Part shown: positions 28,652 to 36,788 of the stretch, in pieces
How the letters are laid out: every line of letters starts with the position of its first letter
How positions within the stretch are numbered: the stretch's first letter is position 1
NCBI RefSeq assembly: GCF_003315035.1
Contig: NZ_QNRE01000001.1
Location: 1,089,224 to 1,153,223 of the forward strand
Reading direction: 5' to 3'
Length of the DNA stretch: 64,000 nt
Source of the DNA: Nocardia puris
GTDB lineage: Bacteria > Actinomycetota > Actinomycetes > Mycobacteriales > Mycobacteriaceae
Notes under the pieces: model-generated
Database searches by the model: none
Told to the model about the DNA's origin: nothing
The model's input: only the letters and a program-made list of their open reading frames with translations
Position numbers and translations under genes: made by a program

Positions 28652-29401
28652 ATGACGAGGCAGAGGATTCTGATCACCGGCGCCAGCTCCGGGCTGGGCG
28701 CGGGCATGGCGCGGGCGTTCGCCGCCGAGGGACGCGATCTCGGGCTGTGCGCCCGTCGTACCGAACTGCTCGAGGAGTTGCGCGCCGAACTCACCGCCGC
28801 GCACCCCGGCAGCACCGTGGCGATCCGCGCGCTCGACGTGAACGACCACGCGGAGGTGCCGCGCGTCTTCGGCGAGCTGCGCGCCGAACTCGGCGGCCTG
28901 GACCGGGTGATCGTGAACGCGGGCCTCGGCAAGGGCGCGGTGATCGGCAGCGGGCGCGCCGACGCCAACCTGGCCACCGCCACCACCAACTTCGTCAGCG
29001 CGCTGGCCCAGGCCGAGGCGGCGCTGGAGATCTTCCGCGAGCAGAACGCCGGGCACCTGGTGCTGGTGTCCTCGATCAGCGCGCTGCGCGGGCTGCCGAA
29101 GAAGAAGGCCGCGTACTCGGCGAGCAAGGCCGGCCTGGCCGCGCTGGGCGACGCGCTGAGCACCGAGCTGGCGCGCACGCCGATCGCCGTCACCACTCTG
29201 CTGCCCGGCTTCATCGCCACCGATATGGCCGCGAAGGCGGGTGACGCGAAGCTGGTGGCGCCGCTGGACAAGGGCGTGACCGCGATGGTGCGGGCGATCG
29301 AGCGCGAACAGACCCGCGCGTGCGTCCCGGCCTGGCCCTGGCGCCTGATCGGCGCGGCGCTGCCGCACCTGCCCGCCGCACTCGTCGCGCGGATCGGCTG
29401 A
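28652..29401 (+). CDS. Short-chain dehydrogenase/reductase
   Basis: 249 residues of classical SDR. The cofactor motif GASSGLGAG (10-18) and an Arg in LCARRTE favour NADP(H). NAGLGKG follows, the active site is SSISALRG with YSASK (Tyr and Lys), and the C-terminus is hydrophobic. It follows the small secreted protein by 30 nt and precedes the thioesterase by 81 nt. Substrate unknown. Confidence 0.88.
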   Translation: MTRQRILITGASSGLGAGMARAFAAEGRDLGLCARRTELLEELRAELTAAHPGSTVAIRALDVNDHAEVPRVFGELRAELGGLDRVIVNAGLGKGAVIGSGRADANLATATTNFVSALAQAEAALEIFREQNAGHLVLVSSISALRGLPKKKAAYSASKAGLAALGDALSTELARTPIAVTTLLPGFIATDMAAKAGDAKLVAPLDKGVTAMVRAIEREQTRACVPAWPWRLIGAALPHLPAALVARIG

Positions 29402-29482
29402 CTCGCCAGTTCCCGCCATCCCCGCGCGGATCGGCGCCGATTACCTCGCGGGTAATCGACCGGCGCGCCCGCGCCGGGCAGC

Positions 29483-29893
29483 ATGGCCCCCATGATCGAC
29501 GAGACCGGCACCGCCCTGTTCCATCAGTCCATGCCGTTCACCGAACGCCTCGGCGTCGAGGTGCTCGAACACGGCCCCGCCCTGGTGCGCAGCCGCCTGG
29601 CCTGGGACGAGTCGCTGTGCACGCTGGGCGGCGCGCTGCACGGCGGCGTCCTGATGGCCTTGGCCGACGCGACCGGCGCGGTGTGCGCGTTCCTGAACCT
29701 GCCCGAGGGCAAGCAGGGCACCACCACCGTGGAGTCCAATACCAACTTCCTGCGCGCGATCCGTTCCGGGCACGCGGTGGCCTCGGCCCGCGCGCTGCAC
29801 GCCGGCCGTTCGTTCATCGTGGTGGAGACCGAGATCCACGACGACGCGGGCAAGCTCGTCGCCAAGGTGACCCAGACCCAGGCCGTGCTCTGA
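29483..29893 (+). CDS. PaaI-type hotdog-fold thioesterase
   Basis: 136-residue acyl-CoA thioesterase of the PaaI/YiiD-like hotdog family. LCTLGGALHGGVLMALADAT (about 48-66) carries the typical helix and catalytic region, and TVESNTNFLRAI is the next strand pair. It probably hydrolyses short or aromatic acyl-CoA thioesters. ATG 29483 or 29492 may be the start. It is followed by a strong terminator. Confidence 0.87.
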   Translation: MAPMIDETGTALFHQSMPFTERLGVEVLEHGPALVRSRLAWDESLCTLGGALHGGVLMALADATGAVCAFLNLPEGKQGTTTVESNTNFLRAIRSGHAVASARALHAGRSFIVVETEIHDDAGKLVAKVTQTQAVL

Positions 29894-29949
29894 CCCGATA
29901 AGCCCTCCTTAAGCCCCTGTCAAGCCCCCCGAGGCATGGTTCTTCCGAG

Positions 29950-30003
29950 CCCGGCCGAACCTGCTCCAGGAGGGGGGAGCAGGAGCGGCCGGGCCCTTTC
30001 TCG
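29950..30003 (+). terminator. Strong intrinsic terminator
   Basis: Two stacked perfect stems, GCCCGGCCG/CGGCCGGGC (29950-29958 and 29987-29995) and CCTGCTCC/GGAGCAGG (29961-29968 and 29977-29984), joined by a 2+2 internal loop, then CCTTTCTC. It ends the SDR-thioesterase transcript. Confidence 0.85.
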
Positions 30004-30061
30004 CACGGCGTCCTTCGCACAGCCCCTCCGCGGCCCGCCCGCGCGGGATACAGTCTCGGCC

Positions 30062-30403
30062 ATGCGAGTCCACGCCTACCCCACCGGCGCGGCCACACCG
30101 GTGGACGCCACGGCCGCCCGGGGGATTGCCGACAAGTACTTCCCCCGCCAGGCCGGGGACGAAATCACCACTGTCATCACGGAATTCGACACCTGTTTCG
30201 TGGTGTCGGGCGTACTCGGACCGCTCGCGGCGAACGGGGAAGGCGTGCCACCGCCGCTCGCGGCCGGCTCGATGTCGGTGATAGACAAGGAAACCGGCGC
30301 GGTGTCGCTGTGGCCGACCTATCCCGTCGCGTGGATCGCCGAACAGTACGCGAAGGCGCGTGCCGAAGGCGGGGTCGTCGTGGAGGACGCCTGGCCGAAG
30401 TAG
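30062..30403 (+). CDS. Small YrhB/Imm35-like protein
   Basis: 113 residues. RGIADKYFPRQ, FVVSGVLGPL and an ending with SVIDKETGAVSLWPTYPV are like small cytosolic proteins often annotated as YrhB-domain, of the same size and order as some immunity proteins. No toxin gene is nearby. Function unknown; similarity assigned from memory of the motif VIDKETG...WP only. It is convergent with the MFS gene (4 nt between the stops). Confidence 0.5.
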   Translation: MRVHAYPTGAATPVDATAARGIADKYFPRQAGDEITTVITEFDTCFVVSGVLGPLAANGEGVPPPLAAGSMSVIDKETGAVSLWPTYPVAWIAEQYAKARAEGGVVVEDAWPK

Positions 30404-30407
30404 CGGG

Positions 30408-31721
30408 TCAGCTCACCGGCACCGCCGCGCGCTCCGCGTCGGGAACCTCGGTGCCGCGCAACGACGTTCCCGCCGTCTCGCGCAGGTACGCCCAGGCCAC
30501 CAGGCCGATCAGCGAGGCGCCCACCATGTACGCCGCGGGGAACAGCGACCACCCGGTCGACTCGATGGCGGCCTCGTTGACCAGCGGCGCGGTGCCGCCG
30601 AACGCGGCCGTCGACACGTTGTAGGCCAGCGCGAAACCGGCGTAGCGCACGTGCGTCGGGAAGATCGCCGGGAAGGTGGAGCTGATCGTGGCCAGCTGCG
30701 GCACGTACAGCAGGCCGAGCACGATGAATCCCGTGATGGCCCAGGCGGTTCCCTGCCCCATCAGCCAGTACATCGGCACGGCGGCCACCGCGAGACCCAC
30801 CAGCGAGACCAGCCACAGCGGCCTGCGCCCGACGCGGTCGGAGAGCAGCCCGAAGAACGGCAGCACCAGCATCATCACGATCTGGCCGGTCAGCATCATG
30901 GCGGTGGTGCCCGATTCCGACATGCCGATGGTGTTCTGGAGATAGGTGGGCTGGTAGGTGAGCAGCGTGTAGTTGACCACGTTCAGCGCGATCACCAGAC
31001 CGCCCAGGGTGAGCAGCTCGCGGCGGTAGCCGGTGACCAGCTCGCGCAGGCCGGTCGGCGGGTGCGGCTTCTCGGCGACCTCCTCGAACACCGGCGATTC
31101 GTCCAGCTTGGCGCGCAGGTACCAGCCGGTGAGGCCCAGCGGCACGGCGATCAGGAACGGGATGCGCCAGCCCCAGTCGTGCATGGCCTCCGACCCCAGC
31201 GCGAGCTGGCAGGCGAGCACCACGGCCGAACCGCCGACGAAGCCGGCGAGGGTGCCGAATTCGAGGAAGCTGCCGAGGAATCCGCGCCTGCGGTCGGTCG
31301 CGCATTCGGCCAGATAGGTGGCCGCGCCGCCGTATTCGCCGCCGGTGGAGAAGCCCTGGACCACGCGCAGCAGGATGAGCAGGATCGGCGCGAGCACGCC
31401 CACCGAGGAGTGCGTCGGCAGCAGGCCGATGAGGCCGGTGGCGGCCGACATCAGCAGAATCGTGGTGGCCAGCACCGCTTTGCGGCCGATGCGATCGCCG
31501 AGCGGGCCCCACACCATGCCGCCGAGCGGGCGCAGCAGGAACGAGATGGCGAAGCCCAGCATGGTGCCGAGGGTGCCGAGCTCGCCGGGGAAGAACGCGT
31601 CGGTGAGGTAGGTGGCGGTCGCGGCGTACACGCCGTAGTCGAACCACTCGGTGGCGTTGCCCATCGCGGACGCGGCCACCGACCGTTTCAGCGGCCTCGC
31701 CTCCTGTGCGCGGTCGGTCAT
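30408..31721 (-). CDS. MFS transporter, metabolite:H+ symporter (MHS) family
   Basis: 437 residues with 12 predicted membrane helices. The MHS signature is clear: ATEWFDYGVYAATATYLTD near the N-terminus, RPLGGMVWGPLGDRIGRKAV in loop 2-3, FSTGGEYGGAATYLAE in helix 4-5, and FFGLLSDRVGRRPLW in the second half. Relatives (ProP, KgtP, ShiA) import organic acids or zwitterions by proton symport. It is in the same direction as the polyamine/GABA-like operon and 193 nt beyond it, so uptake of a substrate of that pathway is a fair guess. Confidence 0.88.
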   Translation of the reverse strand: MTDRAQEARPLKRSVAASAMGNATEWFDYGVYAATATYLTDAFFPGELGTLGTMLGFAISFLLRPLGGMVWGPLGDRIGRKAVLATTILLMSAATGLIGLLPTHSSVGVLAPILLILLRVVQGFSTGGEYGGAATYLAECATDRRRGFLGSFLEFGTLAGFVGGSAVVLACQLALGSEAMHDWGWRIPFLIAVPLGLTGWYLRAKLDESPVFEEVAEKPHPPTGLRELVTGYRRELLTLGGLVIALNVVNYTLLTYQPTYLQNTIGMSESGTTAMMLTGQIVMMLVLPFFGLLSDRVGRRPLWLVSLVGLAVAAVPMYWLMGQGTAWAITGFIVLGLLYVPQLATISSTFPAIFPTHVRYAGFALAYNVSTAAFGGTAPLVNEAAIESTGWSLFPAAYMVGASLIGLVAWAYLRETAGTSLRGTEVPDAERAAVPVS

Positions 31722-31914
31722 CTCCGCCTCCTCACCCGATGCGCCCCGTGGGCCTCGATTCGTCGATCGGGCCCGGGCGCGACGAGCGGCCGGGCACGGA
31801 AGGAGGCGTTACCCGCCGCGGCGGAACCCAAACGGCGCGGGCCCGATCACCCGTTCGGCATCTACCCGCTCACCTGCGCGGCAACCACGAATTGTGACAG
31901 TGGTCATAGGGGCG

Positions 31915-32679
31915 TCAGAGCGGGGTGACGTAGGCGCCCGAGATGCCGCCGTCCACCAGGAACTGCGACGCGGTGATGAAGGAGGCGTCATCGCTGGCCA
32001 GGAACGCGACGGCGGCCGCGATCTCCTCCGGTTCGGCGAACCGCCCGACCGGGATGTGCACCAGCCTGCGCGCCGCGCGCTCCGGGTCCTTCGCGAACAA
32101 CTCCGCCAGCAGCGGGGTGTTCACCGGGCCGGGACACAGCGCGTTCACGCGGATGCCCTCCCGCGCGAACTGCACCCCCAACTCGCGGCTCATGGCCAGC
32201 ACGCCGCCTTTGGAGGCCGTGTAGGAGATCTGCGAGGTGGCCGCGCCCATCACCGCGACGAACGAGGCGGTGTTGATGATCGACCCCTTGCCGCGCACCA
32301 GCATGTGCTCGATGGCGTACTTGCTGCACAGGTACACCGACGTGAGGTTCACCTCCTGCACCCGGCGCCAGGCGTCCAGACCGGTGGTGCGGATCGAATC
32401 GTCCTCAGGCGGGGAGATGCCCGCGTTATTGAACGCGATGTCCAGGCCGCCGTACGCGGCGACCGCCGCCTCGAACAGGGCGCGCACCTGCTCCTCGTCG
32501 GTCACGTCGGCGCGCACGAACAGCCCGCCCGCCTCCTCGGCGGCGCGCTCGCCCGCGGCGGCGTCGATATCGGCGACCACCACCCGCGCGCCCTCGGCGG
32601 CGAAGCGGCGCACGGTGGCCAGGCCGATCCCGCTGCCGCCGCCGGTGACCACGGCGACCCGATCCTGTAAGCGCTGCAA
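31915..32679 (-). CDS. Short-chain dehydrogenase of the polyamine/GABA-like operon
   Basis: 254-residue classical SDR: TGGGSGIG (12-19), DIDAAAG after strand 2 (an Asp favouring NAD), NNAGIS, STASF-type active site, YTASK, and CPGPVNTP. TTG 32679 is the start: GGAG lies 5 nt upstream, and ATG or GTG alternatives are out of frame. It is 32 nt after the aldehyde dehydrogenase stop, in one operon with ALDH, the amidotransferase-like gene and the glutamine-synthetase-like gene. It may oxidise a hydroxy intermediate of the same substrate. Confidence 0.88.
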   Translation of the reverse strand: MQRLQDRVAVVTGGGSGIGLATVRRFAAEGARVVVADIDAAAGERAAEEAGGLFVRADVTDEEQVRALFEAAVAAYGGLDIAFNNAGISPPEDDSIRTTGLDAWRRVQEVNLTSVYLCSKYAIEHMLVRGKGSIINTASFVAVMGAATSQISYTASKGGVLAMSRELGVQFAREGIRVNALCPGPVNTPLLAELFAKDPERAARRLVHIPVGRFAEPEEIAAAVAFLASDDASFITASQFLVDGGISGAYVTPL

Positions 32680-32711
32680 CGCATCTCCTTTCGTGGGATG
32701 GCCTGAACCAC

Positions 32712-34070
32712 TCACTCGGTGGCGAGGAAGACGTTCTTGGTCTCGGTGAAGGCCAGCGCCGCGTCGGGGCCGAGTTCGCGGCCGAGCCCGGACTGTTTGA
32801 ACCCGCCGAACGGCGTCCAGTACCGCACCGACGAGTGCGAGTTCACCGACAGGTTCCCGGCCGCCACCCCGCGACTCACGCGCAGGGCGCGGCCGAGGTC
32901 GTTGGTCCAGATCGAGCCGGACAGACCGTATTCGGTGTCGTTGGCCAGGCGCAGTGCGTCGGCCTCGTCCTCGAAGGGCTGCACCGTCACCACCGGGCCG
33001 AACACTTCTTCGGTGAGCACACGGGCGGTCGGCGAAGTGGGCAGCACGACCGTCGGCGGGTACCAATATCCCGGGCCGCTCGGGCAGTCACCGGTGAACG
33101 CCACTTCGCCCGGCGTGACGAATCCCGCGACCCTTTCACGATGCGCCGCCGAGATCAGCGGGCCCATCTCGGTGCCGTCCGCGCCGGGGTCACCGACCTG
33201 CACACCGCGCACCGCCGGTTCGAACAGCTCCAGGAACCGGTCGAACACACTGCGCTGCAAGAGAATTCGCGAGCGCGCGCAGCAGTCCTGCCCGGCGTTG
33301 TCGAACACGCCGTAGGGCGCGGTGGCCGCGGCGCGCTCCAGGTCCGCGTCGGCGAACACGATATTGGCGCTCTTGCCGCCGAGTTCCAGCGTCACCCGCT
33401 TCACCTGCTCGGCGCAGCCCGCCATGATCCGCTTGCCGACCTCCGTCGACCCGGTGAACACCACTTTGCGCACGGCGGGATGGGTGACGAACCGCTCCCC
33501 CACCACCGAGCCCTTGCCGGGCAGTACCTGGAACACGTCGTCCGGAATGCCCGCCGCGCGCGCCAGTTCGGCCAGGCGCAGCGCGGTGAGCGGGGTGAGT
33601 TCGGCGGGTTTGAGCACCACGGCGTTGCCCGCCGCCAGCGCGGGCGCGAACCCCCACGCGGCGATGGGCATCGGGAAGTTCCACGGCACGATCACGCCGA
33701 CCACGCCGAGCGGCTCGTGGAAGGTCACGTCCAGCCCACCCGCGACGGGAATCTGCCTGCCGGACAACCGCTCCGGCATCCCGGCCGCGAAATGCAGGAC
33801 GTCGCGGACGTTTCCGGCCTCCCACCGGGCGTTGCCCAAGGTGTGGCCGGAGTTCTCGACCTCGAGCCGTGCCAGTTCCCCGAGGTCGGCGTCGACCGCC
33901 TCGGCGAAGCGACGCAGCAGCCGGGCGCGGTCGCCCGGCGCCATCGCGCGCCACGACTCCGACGCGCGGACCGCCCGGTCGACGGCGGCGTCGGTCGCGG
34001 CCAGATCGGCGAGTTCTACTGTCGCCACGACCTTTTCGGTCGCGGGGTTCACCACCTCGGTGGTCACCAT
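32712..34070 (-). CDS. Aldehyde dehydrogenase of the polyamine/GABA-like operon
   Basis: 452-residue NAD(P)-dependent aldehyde dehydrogenase. PWNFPMPIAAWGFAPALAAG, FTGSTEVGKRIM, the general base in VTLELGGKSANIVF, the nucleophile in NAGQDCCARSRIL and the C-terminal PFGGFKQSGLGRELG are all present. In Puu-type pathways the enzyme oxidises gamma-glutamyl-aminobutyraldehyde; the context (a gamma-glutamyl ligase and hydrolase upstream) fits this. ATG 34070 overlaps the preceding gene by 7 nt. It matches gene order in polyamine-utilisation operons of actinomycetes. Confidence 0.93.
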   Translation of the reverse strand: MVTTEVVNPATEKVVATVELADLAATDAAVDRAVRASESWRAMAPGDRARLLRRFAEAVDADLGELARLEVENSGHTLGNARWEAGNVRDVLHFAAGMPERLSGRQIPVAGGLDVTFHEPLGVVGVIVPWNFPMPIAAWGFAPALAAGNAVVLKPAELTPLTALRLAELARAAGIPDDVFQVLPGKGSVVGERFVTHPAVRKVVFTGSTEVGKRIMAGCAEQVKRVTLELGGKSANIVFADADLERAAATAPYGVFDNAGQDCCARSRILLQRSVFDRFLELFEPAVRGVQVGDPGADGTEMGPLISAAHRERVAGFVTPGEVAFTGDCPSGPGYWYPPTVVLPTSPTARVLTEEVFGPVVTVQPFEDEADALRLANDTEYGLSGSIWTNDLGRALRVSRGVAAGNLSVNSHSSVRYWTPFGGFKQSGLGRELGPDAALAFTETKNVFLATE

Positions 34071-34819
34071 CCGTTCCACTCCTCTCCGCTCCCACCGGTC
34101 CGCCCGGACGCGGCGGCGACCAATCCCCGCACCAGCCGGTCGTCGTCCCGGTCGGCTTCCGGATGCCATTGGACGCCCACGAGGAATCCCTCGCCGGGCC
34201 GTTCGATCGCCTCGATCGTGCCGTCGTCGGCGCGCGCGCTCACCACCAGACCCGGCGCGAGGGCGTCGATCGCCTGGTGATGGTGACAGCGCACCGTCGC
34301 CTCGGCGCCGACCAGTCCCGATACGCGGGTGCCGCCGACGGTGCGCACCCGCACGTCTCCGAACGATCCCGGCCCGCCGGAGTGCTGCTCGTGCCCCACC
34401 ACGTCCGGCACATGCTGGATCAGGGTGCCGCCCAACGCCACGTTGACCAGCTGCAAGCCGCGGCACACCGCGAGGATCGGCAGGCCCGCGGCCAGCGCGA
34501 GGGCGAACAGCGCGAACTCCGACTCGTCGCGATCGGCGCGGGTGTAGCCGAGCGCGGCGGGCGGGCGGCCGTAGCGAGCCGGCTCGATGTCCGCGCCGCC
34601 GGTGAGCAGCAGCCCGTCCAGCCGGTCCACCAGTTCAGGCCGCGCCACCCCGCCCGGCGGCAGCAGCACCGGGATGCCGCCCGCGCGCACCACCATCTCG
34701 ACGTAGTCGTGGTGCAGGACGGCGGCGGGCACGTCCCAGTCGCCGAACCGCGTCCGCTCGGCGTAGGTCGGCAGCCCGAGGACGGGACGGCGGTCGCCGT
34801 CAGAGTCGTTCGAAGCCAC
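34064..34819 (-). CDS. Gamma-glutamyl-GABA hydrolase-like class I glutamine amidotransferase (PuuD-like)
   Basis: 251-residue protein of the peptidase C26/PuuD family. LLLTGGADIEPARYG, the nucleophile elbow AVCRGLQLVNVALGGTL (Cys about 120), HHHQAIDALAPGL and VGVQWHPE (catalytic His and Glu) form the full triad. It probably cleaves gamma-glutamyl-GABA (or a related conjugate) to free glutamate. It overlaps both neighbours, by 20 nt with the ligase gene and 7 nt with ALDH. Confidence 0.92.
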   Translation of the reverse strand: MASNDSDGDRRPVLGLPTYAERTRFGDWDVPAAVLHHDYVEMVVRAGGIPVLLPPGGVARPELVDRLDGLLLTGGADIEPARYGRPPAALGYTRADRDESEFALFALALAAGLPILAVCRGLQLVNVALGGTLIQHVPDVVGHEQHSGGPGSFGDVRVRTVGGTRVSGLVGAEATVRCHHHQAIDALAPGLVVSARADDGTIEAIERPGEGFLVGVQWHPEADRDDDRLVRGLVAAASGRTGGSGEEWNGW

Positions 34820-36167
34820 GCACCCGCTCCCAGTCTGTGACGGCCGCGTCGTAGGCGTCCAGCTCGACCCGCGCGGCGTTGCGGTAGTGCTCCACTACGT
34901 CGGCGCCGAAAGCCGTTCGAGCGACGGCGCTCTCACCGAACAACTGCGCCGCCTCCCGCAGGGTGGCGGGCACCCGCGGACGGTGGGAGCGGTAGGCGTT
35001 GCCGTGGAACTCCGGTTCCAGCGGCAGCCGGTGCTCGATGCCGTGCAACCCGGCGGCGATCGAGGCCGCCACCGCGAGATAGGGATTCACGTCGCCGCCC
35101 GGGATGCGGTTCTCCACGCGCAGCGAGGGTCCCTCCCCCACCACGCGCAGCGCGCAGGTGCGGTTGTCGCGACCCCAGGCCAGGACGGTCGGTGCGAAGC
35201 TGCCCGGCACGAATCGCTTGTAGGAGTTGATGTTCGGCGCGAGGAAGTAGGTGAATTCGCGCAGGCAGTCCAGCTGGCCCGCGAGGAAGTGGCGCATGAG
35301 CGGGGACAGGCCGCCGGGGCCGTCTCCGGCGAACACCGGCGCGCCCGACCCGTCCCGCAGGCTCAGGTGGATGTGGCACGAGTTGCCCTCGCGCTCATCG
35401 TATTTCGCCATGAAGGTGAGGCTGCGGCCTTCCTGGGCGGCGATCTCCTTCGCACCGGTCTTGTAGATACTGTGGTTGTCGCAGGTGACCATGGCTTCGT
35501 CGAAGCGGAACGCGATCTCGTGCTGGCCCGGATTGCACTCGCCCTTGGCCGACTCGACATACATTCCGGCACCGGCCATCTCGTTGCGGATGCGGCGCAG
35601 CAGGGGCTCGACGCGGGCGGTGCCGAGCATCGAATAGTCCACGTTGTACTGGTTGGCCGGGGTCAGGTCGCGATATCCGGCGCGCCAGGCCACCTCGTAA
35701 CTGTCGTCGAAGACCAGGAATTCGAGTTCGGTGCCGACGTAGGCGCGCAGGCCGTGCTCGGCCAGCCGGTCCAGCTGGCGGCGCAGCACCTGGCGCGGAG
35801 AGGCCACGACCGGTGCGCCCACGGGTTGTACGCGCTCCACATCGCACAGCACCAGCGCCGTGCCGGGCTGCCACGGCACCAGGCGCAGCGTGGTGAGGTC
35901 GGGGCGCAGGACGAAGTCGCCGTAGCCGGTGTCCCACGAGGACATCGCGTAGCCGTCGACGGTGGTCATCTCGACGTCGACCGCCAGCAGGTAGTCGCAC
36001 GCCTCGGTGGCGTGCCCGACCACCTCGTCCAGGAAATACCGTGCCGCGCAGCGCTTCCCCTGGAGCCGCCCCTGCATGTCGGTCATCGCGACGAGCACCG
36101 TATCGATCTCCCCCGATTCGACCCGCGCGCGCAACTGCGTGAGTTCGAGCATCCCTGTTCGCATCAC
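34800..36167 (-). CDS. Glutamine synthetase-like gamma-glutamyl-amine ligase (PuuA/GlnA3-4 type)
   Basis: 455-residue type I glutamine-synthetase fold. VGTELEFLVFDDSYE carries metal-binding Glu residues; NSCHIHLSL and NRTCALRVVGEGPSLRVENR the ATP/glutamate site; GGDVNPYLAVAA the C-terminal part. True GlnA has a Tyr adenylylation loop and other N-terminal residues not seen here. Actinobacterial paralogues of this sort glutamylate polyamines, ethanolamine or similar amines. As first gene of the operon, it should start the pathway by conjugating glutamate to the amine. A nested inverted repeat lies about 50-95 bp upstream. Confidence 0.9.
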   Translation of the reverse strand: MMRTGMLELTQLRARVESGEIDTVLVAMTDMQGRLQGKRCAARYFLDEVVGHATEACDYLLAVDVEMTTVDGYAMSSWDTGYGDFVLRPDLTTLRLVPWQPGTALVLCDVERVQPVGAPVVASPRQVLRRQLDRLAEHGLRAYVGTELEFLVFDDSYEVAWRAGYRDLTPANQYNVDYSMLGTARVEPLLRRIRNEMAGAGMYVESAKGECNPGQHEIAFRFDEAMVTCDNHSIYKTGAKEIAAQEGRSLTFMAKYDEREGNSCHIHLSLRDGSGAPVFAGDGPGGLSPLMRHFLAGQLDCLREFTYFLAPNINSYKRFVPGSFAPTVLAWGRDNRTCALRVVGEGPSLRVENRIPGGDVNPYLAVAASIAAGLHGIEHRLPLEPEFHGNAYRSHRPRVPATLREAAQLFGESAVARTAFGADVVEHYRNAARVELDAYDAAVTDWERVRGFERL

Positions 36168-36213
36168 ACGGCCCCTCTCGGCGTCGACCGTGCCTACGGT
36201 AGAGGAAGAGCTA

Positions 36214-36260
36214 GCGCCTGCGGCGTATTGCTTGGCATTTAGTGCCGTGGCAACAGGCGC
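36214..36260. promoter_or_regulatory. Nested inverted repeats upstream of the amine-ligase gene
   Basis: Outer arms GCGCCTG/CAGGCGC (36214-36220, 36254-36260), middle arms TTGC/GCAA (36228-36231, 36250-36253) and inner arms GGCA/TGCC (36234-36237, 36243-36246) around TTTAG. The element lies 47-93 bp upstream of the first gene of the polyamine-like operon and probably is an operator or a structured leader. Confidence 0.5.
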
Positions 36261-36340
36261 AGGTAGTGGTTGCGTGGGGGTGGGACACGTAGTGGGGGCG
36301 GGCTACCGGCTGAGACGAACACGATCCCGACATCACGAAA

Positions 36341-36363
36341 CCCGCGCGGTGTTGCCGCGCGGG
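36341..36363. terminator. Perfect 9-bp hairpin
   Basis: CCCGCGCGG (36341-36349), loop TGTTG, CCGCGCGGG (36355-36363). It lies 139 nt past the 34-codon gene on its strand and may end that transcript; no T-run follows. Confidence 0.5.
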
Positions 36364-36410
36364 CTTCGCGGGGAGGCGTGCAGAAGGTAGGTGAGTTTCG
36401 CCAAAATCGG

Positions 36411-36488
36411 ATCAACCCCACATGCGCGGGGAGCAAACAACGTTTCCAGCGTGCAGCGGCGGGTCACCCCCATGTCTGCGGGGAACAG
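36411..36488. CRISPR. Degenerate type I-E-like CRISPR remnant, two repeats
   Basis: Copy 1 (36411-36436) contains ATCAACCCCACATGCGCGGG then GAGCAA; copy 2 (36463-36488) contains GTCACCCCCATGTCTGCGGG then GAACAG. They agree at about 17 of 26 positions, and each has the CCCC...GGGG stem and GAGCA/GAACA end of actinobacterial type I-E repeats. The spacer between them is 26 bp, shorter than the usual 32-33. No cas gene is in the window, so this would be a decayed remnant or a short orphan array. Confidence 0.5.
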
Positions 36489-36501
36489 CTTCCGACTCGG
36501 A

Positions 36502-36606
36502 TCAGAGAACGCCCCAGGCCTGGAGGATATAGGTTACGTTCGCCAAGATGCCGGTAACCGTGTTCGCCAGGTTCAGCGCTGACGAGCCGAGATCGATGAT
36601 GTTCAC
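36502..36606 (-). CDS. 34-residue hydrophobic peptide
   Basis: GTG-started frame of 34 codons, reading MNIIDLGSSALNLANTVTG then ILANVTYILQAWGVL. A strong GGAGG lies 6 nt upstream of the GTG. The peptide has one charged residue (Asp5), alternates Asn/Ser/Thr with Leu/Ile/Val/Ala and would form an amphipathic or membrane helix over nearly its full length. It has no signal peptide. Small helical peptides of similar size form mycomembrane pores (PorA/PorH type) in Corynebacterium, and leaderless bacteriocins also look like this; neither identity can be claimed. The next gene upstream on the strand (PAP2-kinase) ends 183 bp away. Confidence 0.5.
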   Translation of the reverse strand: MNIIDLGSSALNLANTVTGILANVTYILQAWGVL

Positions 36607-36788
36607 CGGATTCCTCCGTGGGTGGGAACTACTGGATCGATGTCCAATGTATCGACGCCATCCGACCACCCCTTTCCATCAAGATCACCACGTGGCGCCC
36701 GGAATCCCACCGATCACACTGGCCCGCAACGACTTACGGCCCTTACCCAATCCCGCCGTCCCGAACAGTAATGTGATGCAGGTCATAC

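Larger units (their letters stand above)
36168..36501. other. Gene-less region with regulatory hairpin and CRISPR-like relic
   Basis: From the left: nested inverted repeats near the ligase promoter (36214-36260), a perfect 9-bp hairpin (36341-36363), then two CRISPR-type repeats (36411-36488). Lower GC than the genes around it. No open frame is credible apart from the small gene starting at 36606 on the minus strand. Confidence 0.6.

Noticed and set aside
36391-36582. Small plus-strand frame across the CRISPR-like repeats
   Set aside because: The peptide contains the pattern STPHARGA and VTPMSAGN, the well-known artefact from translating type I-E repeats.
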